From the NCBI GenBank assembly GCA_017347445.1, contig AP021856.1, positions 1,992,613 through 2,056,612 on the forward strand: a DNA stretch of 64,000 nt, written 5' to 3'. The first letter of the stretch is position 1. Each line of letters starts with the position of its first letter. This DNA comes from Candidatus Brocadia pituitae. Lineage in GTDB: Bacteria > Planctomycetota > Brocadiia > Brocadiales > Brocadiaceae. Of this stretch, positions 17,071 to 24,122 are shown in pieces. The position numbers were made by a program, and so were the translations under genes. The notes under the pieces were generated by a model, which ran no database searches, was not told the DNA's origin, and saw only the letters and a program-made list of their open reading frames with translations.

Positions 17071-18045
17071 TTAAAATCCGCATTTAATTATATGACATAC
17101 CTTTGTTTTGCATTCAATAGTTTCTAAGGATGCAAATGACTTCCCATACAGAGGGAAACAGATTGTTACGGCAATGAAGAGTGACAAAAGCCACAACGGG
17201 TATGAGGATGCCTTGCCAAAAGAGGGGGGGACAGCATGGGGTTCTAATAAGCGCATTACTCTATCCTCTACAACCCTTTGCCCGCTGGAAAATGGTATCA
17301 TCGGGTATAGAACAGCCGTCGAATATGAGTCGGATAGCTTCAGGAGTGCACTTGCAAGCTCTAGCGGTTCTCCTGAATTAGTAACAGCGGCATCATCTGC
17401 CTCCTTTTCACAAGCAGAAGAATACAGGTTCAACAGATAGCGATTAATAGGTAGGAAAAAGTTGAGTGTGCAAAATATTCGTAAAACAAAGAGCATTAAA
17501 GGGGCTTTCTTTATGACATGATGCTCTTCATGAAGAATTACGGCTTGAATTTCCTTTGTGGTTAAATACGAGCTCACGCCGGTCGATAAGTATATTTTTG
17601 GTTTCCACAGGCCTGATGTGAAGGCATGCCTTAAAACGCCGTTATCAAAGAGTACCAGTTGGTCATCAAGATGTGTGGAGCGTAAAATATTTTTTAAACC
17701 GGGATAATTTCTAAAGGATAGGGGGGTGAGGGAACGAACAAGACGGTAATTGCAAGACAGCATACAGAATATCCTGTAAATGGTCGCAGCTATTCCAGCG
17801 AAAAGTATAGCAATGCAGATCCAGGGAAGTGTTGTAGCGATGGTATGCAAAGTAAAAAAACATTTTGAGCAGACACTCCCACAACAGGTAACGGTTTCGT
17901 AGACGAATTTCGTATCTGATATATATCCTTTGATGCCGATCACGACACCGGTAATAATTGCCGAAAAGCATGCAAGGTTAATAAATATGATCAGTAAAAA
18001 GCATAATTGTGCCTTTCCATACCGATCTTTTGTGAGATACTTCAT
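17071..18045 (-). CDS. M56 (BlaR1/MecR1-like) membrane metallopeptidase
   Basis: A 324-residue membrane protein with about four hydrophobic segments (15-37, 66-90, 181-205, near the C-terminus). The zinc protease motif HEEHH (172-176, HExxH) is followed by CEKEADDAA with the third ligand. M56 proteins sense a signal outside and cleave a BlaI-type repressor inside. No penicillin-binding sensor domain is present, but the loop between the first two helices carries CCGSVCSKC (54-62), which could bind metal. Position next to a BlaI-like repressor and in front of efflux genes supports a metal-sensing role, which is inference. Confidence 0.87.
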   Translation of the reverse strand: MKYLTKDRYGKAQLCFLLIIFINLACFSAIITGVVIGIKGYISDTKFVYETVTCCGSVCSKCFFTLHTIATTLPWICIAILFAGIAATIYRIFCMLSCNYRLVRSLTPLSFRNYPGLKNILRSTHLDDQLVLFDNGVLRHAFTSGLWKPKIYLSTGVSSYLTTKEIQAVILHEEHHVIKKAPLMLFVLRIFCTLNFFLPINRYLLNLYSSACEKEADDAAVTNSGEPLELASALLKLSDSYSTAVLYPMIPFSSGQRVVEDRVMRLLEPHAVPPSFGKASSYPLWLLSLFIAVTICFPLYGKSFASLETIECKTKVCHIIKCGF

Positions 18046-18046
18046 T

Positions 18047-18508
18047 TTATCTTTTTTTCGTATCCACAGAAGGTTCTTTTTGGATTAATTGCTTTTGCCT
18101 TTTAGATTCAAGCAGCTTGGAAAAGTATGCCATTTTTTCCGGGTCCATGTGTGACATATAATCCACAAAGTGTACCATTGCAGATTTGAGAGAAAACCCG
18201 GAAATTCCATCTACGACTTTTTTTGATACAATTTCACAAAACCGTTCTTTATCATAGATAGGATTATAAAGATAAGCCTTTCCCATCTTTCGTTTCTTAA
18301 GAAGTCCTTTCTTGGTCATTCGATTGGTAACGGTAATTACGGCTGAATATGAAATGTCCTTATCGGCAGGGAATGCCTCCAAAATGTCCTTTACGGATGA
18401 CTCTCCCCGTTTCCACAATACCTCCATAATATCCTTTTCCAATGTCCCCAAGACATGATTCAGGCCTTCTTTGAAGGGATTGAAATTGAACTTTAATTCT
18501 TTACTCAT
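18047..18508 (-). CDS. blaI: BlaI/MecI/CopY-family transcriptional repressor
   Basis: A 153-residue winged-helix repressor: LGTLEKDIMEVLWKRGESSV, then the recognition region DISYSAVITVTNRMTKKGLL and KAYLYNPIYDKERF. This is the BlaI pattern, with a C-terminal dimerisation and cleavage region. It is the first gene of the efflux operon and is followed after one base by its presumed protease. A palindrome of BlaI-operator type (arms ending TACA and TGTA) sits within its own promoter, so autoregulation of the whole operon is expected. The family name is used; the ligand is probably a metal rather than a beta-lactam. Confidence 0.9.
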   Translation of the reverse strand: MSKELKFNFNPFKEGLNHVLGTLEKDIMEVLWKRGESSVKDILEAFPADKDISYSAVITVTNRMTKKGLLKKRKMGKAYLYNPIYDKERFCEIVSKKVVDGISGFSLKSAMVHFVDYMSHMDPEKMAYFSKLLESKRQKQLIQKEPSVDTKKR

Positions 18509-18620
18509 AGGTGCCTTTTTGTCGAAAATGTGTAATCTTTTCCCTTAATCCTTTTGCTAAAGGAATCCTATTGCATACCGCATCATGCTCCAAAGCAGAA
18601 TTAGGATTTCACCGTGGTTT

Positions 18621-18650
18621 ATTATATTCTACATAGTGTAGAATATGCAA
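18621..18650 (-). promoter_or_regulatory. Promoter and BlaI-type operator of the efflux operon
   Basis: Read on the minus strand: TTGCAT (18650-18645), an 18-base spacer, then TATAAT (18626-18621). A palindrome with perfect 10-base arms and a 3-base centre, ATATTCTACA TAG TGTAGAATAT, covers 18624-18646. It fills the spacer, so bound repressor would block RNA polymerase. Confidence 0.82.
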
Positions 18651-18761
18651 GGGTAATTTATACATATTGATTAATTGAATATTTATGTTACAATAATAAA
18701 AATTTTTTGGTTTATTGTATTTCAATTTTCTTTGATTCTATACATATTTGAATTAGACCTT

Positions 18762-18821
18762 CGGCGACTTTCCCCCCCGTTTACTGGGGGGAAACAGGGG
18801 GGGTAATTGAAATTCCTATAC
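18762..18821. repeat. GC-rich hairpin repeat plus TTGAAATTCCTATAC motif before galE
   Basis: CCCCCCCGTTTACTGGGGGG is a hairpin and is followed by a second G run. The 15-base TTGAAATTCCTATAC (18807-18821) is identical to 5758-5772 beside copy 1 of the 105-bp repeat. Confidence 0.55.
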
Positions 18822-18826
18822 ATCGA

Positions 18827-19876
18827 ATGAATAATCCCAATACCGTCATTGTTACAGGAGGCGCCGGTTACATCGGTTCTCACACCATCATTGAACTTCT
18901 TGAACAAACGGATTACCGGGTAATTTCCCTGGATAATTATTCCAACTCCACCGAAGACACCTATAGAAGAATACATGAGATAACAGGCAAGGGAAACCGT
19001 CTGGCGTGGTTCAAAGTCAACCTCTGTAACAAAGAGGAACTGACACACACCCTCAAACATACAAGTTCAATAAAGGGCATCATTCACTTTGCTGCATATA
19101 AATCTGTACCGGAAAGCGTGGCTGATCCATTGTTGTACTACCATAATAACATGGAGAGCCTTGTAAACATCCTTTATCTGTGCAACGAAAAAAATATCAG
19201 GGATTTCATCTTTTCTTCCTCCTGTTCTGTGTACGGCAATATTAAAACCCTGCCGGTTACAGAAAAAGCTGGACTGCATGAGGCTGAATCACCTTACGCC
19301 CATACCAAACAGATGGGAGAAGAAGTGGTGAAATCGTTTACGAAATATACTCCAGACTTTAGATCTGTTTTGCTCCGCTATTTTAATCCTGCCGGTGCCC
19401 ATCCGGGTGCAGAAATCGGTGAACTGCCTTTAGGGCCTCCTACAAGCCTGGTGCCTGTGATTACCCGAACCGCTGCAGGACTTATCCCGAAAATGTATGT
19501 TCACGGCGATGATTATGAAACCAGGGACGGCTCCTGCATCAGGGATTACATCCACGTCAGCGATATTGCAGATGCACATATTAAAGCGCTTGATTTTGTG
19601 ATGAAGGGTAAAAATCGTGAGACTTGCAGCTTATTCAACCTTGGTACCGGCAACGGCATTACGGTCTTTGAGGCAATCAAATCCTTTGAAAAAGTATCGG
19701 GGAAAAAGCTGAATTACGAGGTTGGACCAAGAAGGAACGGGGATATTGTGGCAATCTATGCCAATAACAATCTTGCGAGGAGGGAACTCGGCTGGCAACC
19801 GAAGTTCGCGTTAGACGACATGATGCTTTCAGCCTGGAAATGGCAGCAGCATATTTCAACAATTACTGCAAAATAA
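18827..19876 (+). CDS. galE: UDP-glucose 4-epimerase
   Basis: A 349-residue extended short-chain dehydrogenase. NAD-binding TGGAGYIGSHT at the N-terminus, the catalytic SSSCSVYGN serine region and the YAHTK (YxxxK) dyad are all present, along with LRYFNPAGAHPGAEIGE. It interconverts UDP-glucose and UDP-galactose in the cytoplasm for envelope sugars. It is a single gene divergent from the efflux operon. The upstream region is a repeat and no clear Shine-Dalgarno is visible before the ATG. Confidence 0.95.
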   Translation: MNNPNTVIVTGGAGYIGSHTIIELLEQTDYRVISLDNYSNSTEDTYRRIHEITGKGNRLAWFKVNLCNKEELTHTLKHTSSIKGIIHFAAYKSVPESVADPLLYYHNNMESLVNILYLCNEKNIRDFIFSSSCSVYGNIKTLPVTEKAGLHEAESPYAHTKQMGEEVVKSFTKYTPDFRSVLLRYFNPAGAHPGAEIGELPLGPPTSLVPVITRTAAGLIPKMYVHGDDYETRDGSCIRDYIHVSDIADAHIKALDFVMKGKNRETCSLFNLGTGNGITVFEAIKSFEKVSGKKLNYEVGPRRNGDIVAIYANNNLARRELGWQPKFALDDMMLSAWKWQQHISTITAK

Positions 19877-19901
19877 TTTTTGCTTCTTTCGTGTTTTTTG
19901 C

Positions 19902-19930
19902 TTGAGATAGGCTACAATGCATGCTATAAA
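19902..19930 (+). promoter_or_regulatory. Predicted promoter for the riboswitch transcript
   Basis: TTGAGA (19902-19907), 17-base spacer, TATAAA (19925-19930). It lies about 55 bases before the riboswitch core. Confidence 0.6.
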
Positions 19931-19983
19931 AAATGTAAGGTTTAAAAGAATGATATTTTACAAGTAGTGTTGTAATTGCAAAA

Positions 19984-20110
19984 ACATTACGATAAAGGCA
20001 AACCCTGAGTAATCAGGGGACGCAAAGTAAAGGATCTTGCGAGCCGATTAAACAGTGTAAACCGCTTAAACCGTTCAAACGGCTTATAAAAAGACAGCCT
20101 TACTGCCGGA
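19984..20110 (+). ncRNA. c-di-GMP-I (GEMM-type) riboswitch
   Basis: The core reads AAAGGCAAACC, CTGA-GTAA-TCAG, GGGGACGCAAAG: the conserved GGCAAACC and GGGACGCAAAG strands around a short stem capped by a GNRA tetraloop (GTAA), as in class I cyclic-di-GMP riboswitches. The 3' portion ends GACAGCC..TGCCG, as in several GEMM members, and this 3' strand is also the 5' arm of the terminator at 20096-20149. Ligand-dependent termination of the downstream UGA-containing genes is therefore plausible. The second stem region is less typical. Confidence 0.75.
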
Positions 20111-20149
20111 GATGTTTTACAAAATATCTTTGCAGTAAGGCTTTTTTTG
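20096..20149 (+). terminator. Rho-independent terminator (riboswitch expression platform)
   Basis: AGCCTTACTGC pairs perfectly with GCAGTAAGGCT over 11 bp and is followed by a run of seven T. The left arm overlaps the 3' strand of the riboswitch, giving mutually exclusive folds. Confidence 0.85.
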
Positions 20150-20185
20150 TTTTCAACTCATTACTTCTTTGGCAAGGAATGAGAG

Positions 20186-20512
20186 GTGCTTTATGATAGA
20201 CCCCTTCTGCCTTACTCCGTAAAAGTGTATGGAAAGTTGAAATCAGGTGCAACATTCCTCGTCTGCGCATATGGCGACAAGACAACAATCAGATAAATGA
20301 AACTGCAAGGAGCAATTTCACTGCAAGAATTTAAATCAGGGTTACCGTCGTTATCAAAAGATCGGGAGATTGTCTTCTCCTGTGGTTGACTCAAAGAGGC
20401 AAGCGTTGCCGGTCTGGCAGCGGAATTCATAAAGAAGGGATACAAGCATGCAAAGGCCATTAGTGGCGATGTTCCTGCATGGGAAAAGGCGGGCTATCCT
20501 ATTGAACCTTAA
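20186..20512 (+). CDS. Rhodanese-like protein with in-frame UGA, candidate selenoprotein (possibly a pseudogene)
   Basis: The reading frame gives VYGKLKSGATFLVCAYGDK, then an in-frame TAA (20294-20296), then MKLQGAISLQEFKSGLPSLS, KDREIVFSCG, TGA (20387-20389), LKEASVAGLAAEFIKKGY, AISGDVPAWEKAGYPIEP. This is a small single-domain rhodanese; the active-site loop reads C-G-(UGA)-L-K-E-A-S, with UGA two residues after the catalytic Cys. A hairpin with loop GGTCT 21 bases past UGA resembles bacterial SECIS elements. Start taken at GTG 20186. The TAA probably replaces a Gln or Lys codon and either kills this copy or means translation begins at ATG 20297. It precedes the thioredoxin-like gene by 23 bases. 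Confidence 0.6.
20404..20422 (+). promoter_or_regulatory. bSECIS-like hairpin of the rhodanese-like gene
   Basis: CGTTGCC and GGCAGCG pair over 7 bp (one G-U) around the loop GGTCT, 21 bases after the UGA. The E. coli fdhF SECIS has a GGUCU apical loop at a similar distance. Confidence 0.6.
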
Positions 20513-20535
20513 CTTTACTAAGAGGAGGCTAATGT

Positions 20536-21105
20536 ATGGAAAATATAATTACATGGGAAGAGAAGATGGACATGGCATTGTCAAGGGCACAATCTGAGAA
20601 GAAACCCGTGTTACTTGATTTCTTTAACCCGGGCTGAATCGGATGCCAACAGATGGATACAGTTTCGTATCCCGATAAAACAGTTATCGAATTTATCAAT
20701 AATGCTCTCATTCCATTGCGTGCACGCTCTGATGCGCAGCCCCTGGCAACTGATTTTAATCTGAAGTGGACTCCAACCCTGATAATACTTGATACAGAAG
20801 GAAAAGAACACCATAGGACTGTCGGTTTTCTTTCTCCGGAAGAATTAATCCCTTCATTATTGCTTGGTATTGCAAAGGTTCATTTTGATCTGAATGCATT
20901 CAAAGAAGCGCTCACAAGGTTGGAGAAGATTTTGTCTGATTTTCCCAAAAGTAGTTCGGCGCCGGAGGCAACTTACCTGAAAGGGGTATGTTTATACAAG
21001 GATACTAAAAATCCAAAAGGGCTTAAAGAAGCCTATGAACAACTCCAGGCCAGGTATCCTGAGAACGAATGGACAAAGCGGGCATATCCCTATCGGCTTT
21101 TATAG
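20536..21105 (+). CDS. Thioredoxin-like UxxC protein with TPR-like tail, candidate selenoprotein
   Basis: From the ATG at 20536 (preceded by AGAGGAGG, spacing 7-8) the frame runs 189 residues to the TAA at 21103-21105, interrupted only by TGA at 20635-20637. Around it: KPVLLDFFNPG-(UGA)-IGCQQMD. This is a thioredoxin active-site loop in which UGA replaces the first Cys of CxxC, giving U34-I-G-C37. The cis-Pro region KWTPTLIILD follows. The C-terminal third (AKVHFDLNAFKEALTRLEKI onward) is TPR-like. A hairpin with a GU-containing loop starts right after the UGA. Coding quality is equal on both sides of the codon, so selenocysteine is favoured over a pseudogene. The role is probably thiol/selenol redox; the partner is unknown. 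Confidence 0.8.
20638..20676 (+). promoter_or_regulatory. bSECIS-like hairpin of the thioredoxin-like gene
   Basis: Directly after the UGA, GGATAC (20655-20660) pairs with GTATCC (20667-20672) around the loop AGTTTC; outer ATCG pairs with CGAT. The loop G lies 24 bases after UGA, within the range of bacterial SECIS elements. Confidence 0.65.
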
Positions 21106-21587
21106 TTGTATGCCCTGTAACAAGTTGTAAGTAGGGTGGACAAAGGTGCTGGTTTTTACGCCGTATCCACCTTCACTATTTTTAATATTGGTGGATTCGC
21201 CGCGCTTTATCCACCTTATCGCAAAACCGTTTAAACAAAATGAAAATTCTTATACAATTTAATTAGGCTACTTCGCGCAGTACTGAAGAAATGCCATCAC
21301 CCGTAAGCCAAACGTAAGGGGGTTACCGATGAACACAAAATACACATACCGCCGCCATTACCAGTAAGTCCTGATTGGTCACCGGTTAACGTATATGGTG
21401 GATACCGCCATTCCCACGCTCAAACTTCTATGCCTCGCCAGGCAGACGCAGATTCTCATCTTAATTATCCGCATGTTCACAAATGAGTGTATGGTATGTC
21501 GGGATTTTGGAGACTTGGTTGTGATTGTTTCGCTTTCTGACATTGCAACCGGCGCTACAAGAAATCAGGATGGTACTGTAGTTAAAA

Positions 21588-21659
21588 GTAGGGGCGAAGC
21601 ATTTGCTGGCTTGTATATGAATGCATGTATACCAGCGATAGCAAATGCTTCGCCCCTAC
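21588..21659. repeat. GTAGGGGCGAAGCATTTGCT inverted-repeat element
   Basis: A 20-base arm at 21588-21607 is exactly repeated in inverse at 21640-21659 around a 32-base loop. This is a REP- or MITE-like unit; a decayed copy is at 22774-22840. The rest of 21106-21740 holds only a GTGGA/TCCAC-type repeat near 21130-21220 and no gene. Confidence 0.85.
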
Positions 21660-21740
21660 ACTACGCGGCAAACACCACCATTATTTGAATTTTTCAAAAA
21701 GCTAAGTTGTTATCAGAAATCAAATAGGAGGAAAAAATCA

Positions 21741-22655
21741 ATGACTGAAACGAGAAAGATCCACAAGGTCCTGAAAAGTAAACCTACGATTGAAGGTGCT
21801 GGCGTCCACCTCAAACGTGCATTGGGACATAGCCAGATGCCTACGTTTGACCCATTTTTACTCCTGGACGATTTCCGCTCAAACAATCCGGAGCACTATA
21901 TCAAGGGTTTTCCATGGCATCCACACCGTGGGATCGAGACAATCACCTATGTTCTTCAGGGAGATGTTGAACATGGCGACAGCATGGGGAATAAGGGTGT
22001 TATATCGTCTGGCGATATCCAATGGATGACTGCAGGAAGTGGAATCATACATCAGGAAATGCCCAAAGGCGACCTAAAGGGTGTGATGTTTGGATTTCAA
22101 CTCTGGGCCAATCTCCCCAAATCCCATAAAATGATGGAGCCTCGTTATCAGGATGTAAAAAGCGGACAAATCCCGGAGGTACTATTGGCAAACGGCGCAA
22201 GAGTACGGATTATATGCGGCAAAGCAGGTGGCAGGCAGGGACCGGTTTGTGACATTGTCACTGACCCTGAATACCTCGATATAACAGTTCCCGCCCGGTC
22301 AGAATTTATTCATTCGACAAAGCGAGGACATACCGTTTTTGCATACGTCATCGAAGGTAAGGGATACTTTTGCAAGGAAAAGCTGCCGTTTTCTTATGAG
22401 ATCGAAGGAGTCAACTATTTCGATATTCAAAGAGATCCCTTTGTAAGTAACGAGACTCTCGTCCTATTTGATGATGGCGATCAGATCATGGTCTCAACGG
22501 AAGACGACTCAGTCAGGTTCCTGCTTATATCGGGCAAGCCCATTGGTGAACCGGTTGCCTGGCGCGGCCCTATTGTGATGAATACAGAAGATGAACTACG
22601 GGTCGCTTTCGAAGAGTACCATAATGGCACGTTTATTAAGCACAAGAGAGTCTAA
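21741..22655 (+). CDS. Pirin family protein
   Basis: A 304-residue bicupin. The metal site motif WHPHRGIETITYVLQGDVEH and the second motif SGIIHQEMP are pirin signatures. Pirins are iron-binding proteins; some are quercetin 2,3-dioxygenases, others regulators, so the substrate is open. The start is the ATG at 21741 with AGGAGG 10 bases upstream; an open frame further upstream is repeat-derived and is not included. The gene stands alone. Confidence 0.93.
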   Translation: MTETRKIHKVLKSKPTIEGAGVHLKRALGHSQMPTFDPFLLLDDFRSNNPEHYIKGFPWHPHRGIETITYVLQGDVEHGDSMGNKGVISSGDIQWMTAGSGIIHQEMPKGDLKGVMFGFQLWANLPKSHKMMEPRYQDVKSGQIPEVLLANGARVRIICGKAGGRQGPVCDIVTDPEYLDITVPARSEFIHSTKRGHTVFAYVIEGKGYFCKEKLPFSYEIEGVNYFDIQRDPFVSNETLVLFDDGDQIMVSTEDDSVRFLLISGKPIGEPVAWRGPIVMNTEDELRVAFEEYHNGTFIKHKRV

Positions 22656-23495
22656 CCCTCAGACAGCACAAGGTTAAAAGGTGGATCGCTCTCAACGTAT
22701 AGTAGTGTGCTTCTGATACAAAATCAAAAATATGAGAATTAGATATGTTGTAACAATTTAGTTCTTTAAAAATGAGGGGCGAAACATCTGCTATGCCGGG
22801 TATAAATATCGATGTGAAATTTTAGTAAATGCTTCGCTCCAACGCTGCGCGGTAAATACCAAAATTGGGCTGTTCTTTTTTATATCGGGGCATCAGTATT
22901 ACCTTGTTCTTATTCTTCTTTTGAAAAGGGTTTTACGCGAGAAGTTATCAGTTAAAGCTCATGTGTGATAAACGTTACAGTAATCCGGGCAAGTACATTA
23001 TAAAACGGAATATCAGCCCGGCTGCATAGTAAATCGCAGAACGTTGGAATCCATTGTACTGGATGACGGTTGAGAAAGTCTTTTTGCGCAAGAAGATATC
23101 CTTCAGGAAATGCTGAGTTTTTATTAATTTTCGCCTGTGATTATTGAAAGGCAAGAAAATGAAGAAACTCTAGTTCAGCACAAAGATGATCAGGAAGTTC
23201 GCGTTTATCATCCCTCTTGCTTACGGCAAGACCAAAATACCTGTAGAACTCAGTTATATCCGGCACTTGACCTGTTCCGAACGAGGTGTAACTCCATATA
23301 AAAACCGTCTGGTAATAAATATTTCTCATGGTTAACCTTTTTTTCTGATTATATCTGAGTATCTGAGAAATGAACAATTGTAATAACAAGAACCAACAAG
23401 ACCTGATCCCGCAGAAACTCCCGTTTTCTGGCTCAAAACAAAGGGCAGGATTAACGACCCAGCCTGGCATTATAATCCATGCGATGACGTCTGAC
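22656..23495. other. Intergenic stretch without a supported gene
   Basis: It holds a decayed GAGGGGCGAA palindromic element (22774-22840). A minus-strand frame (23141-23623) overlaps the cytochrome gene and resembles nothing known. No RNA gene or promoter was recognised. Confidence 0.5.
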
Positions 23496-23975
23496 CTACT
23501 TTTTTTCCCCATGCTTATCAGACCCGATGTGTATATCAAGGTGTTTATGACAGGTAATGCAGGTTTGCCGTAATTTCCCTGTTTCCCAAAGCATATCTTC
23601 CAGCGAGTTAGCCCTGCTTGCATCTTCTAATATAGCGGCTATATTTTCTGACGCCTTCAACATCGCCTGGTTAAATTCCTGATATTTATGATCATCCGGT
23701 CTCTCAAATTTTGTCGTCACAGTCTTACAGAGCAATACGAGGTTCGCGCATGCATCTTCGTAGATTTTTCGTTCTTTCTCCACTTCATCAAAGGAGAAGT
23801 AGGTCGCAAGCCGATCCAATGCCTTAGAGTACGCATCTATCTTGCACATAAGTTCCGCTAATTCACTCTTTTCCTTTTCATCGCCTTTAACCAGCCCCAG
23901 CCCTGTAAAAACCGTAAAAACTATGCAGAACAGCAGCGCAACGCTATTGGTAAAAAATGCCTTTCTCAACACCAT
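23496..23975 (-). CDS. Class II c-type cytochrome (cytochrome c'-like)
   Basis: A 159-residue secreted protein: a hydrophobic N-terminal signal (AFFTNSVALLFCIVFTVFTG), an all-helical body and a single heme site CITCH (139-143) close to the C-terminus. This is the layout of class II cytochromes such as c' and c-556. It should act in the periplasm or anammoxosome in electron transfer or NO binding; which one is not decidable. The ATG at 23975 follows GGAGG at a good distance, so the longer frame upstream is not used. Confidence 0.8.
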   Translation of the reverse strand: MVLRKAFFTNSVALLFCIVFTVFTGLGLVKGDEKEKSELAELMCKIDAYSKALDRLATYFSFDEVEKERKIYEDACANLVLLCKTVTTKFERPDDHKYQEFNQAMLKASENIAAILEDASRANSLEDMLWETGKLRQTCITCHKHLDIHIGSDKHGEKK

Positions 23976-24122
23976 TATCCCCTCCGTTAAATATCGAAAA
24001 CACAATTCAGTAACTACGCAGGTCTACCTCACTAAAAACTGTCTTTGCGTCCCTACGCGAAAATAGATTTTTGAAAAATATCCGGCAACTGTGTTCTGGA
24101 AATTGAGTAGTTGCAAAGTATC

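Noticed and set aside
21280-21335. Possible third riboswitch fragment (GGGGGTTACCGATG)
   Set aside because: Only the tail resembles a GEMM 3' end; the conserved GGCAAACC and GGGACGCAAAG strands are absent.
23141-23495. Minus-strand frame downstream of the cytochrome c gene
   Set aside because: Overlaps the cytochrome in another frame, has no recognisable motif and no ribosome site.
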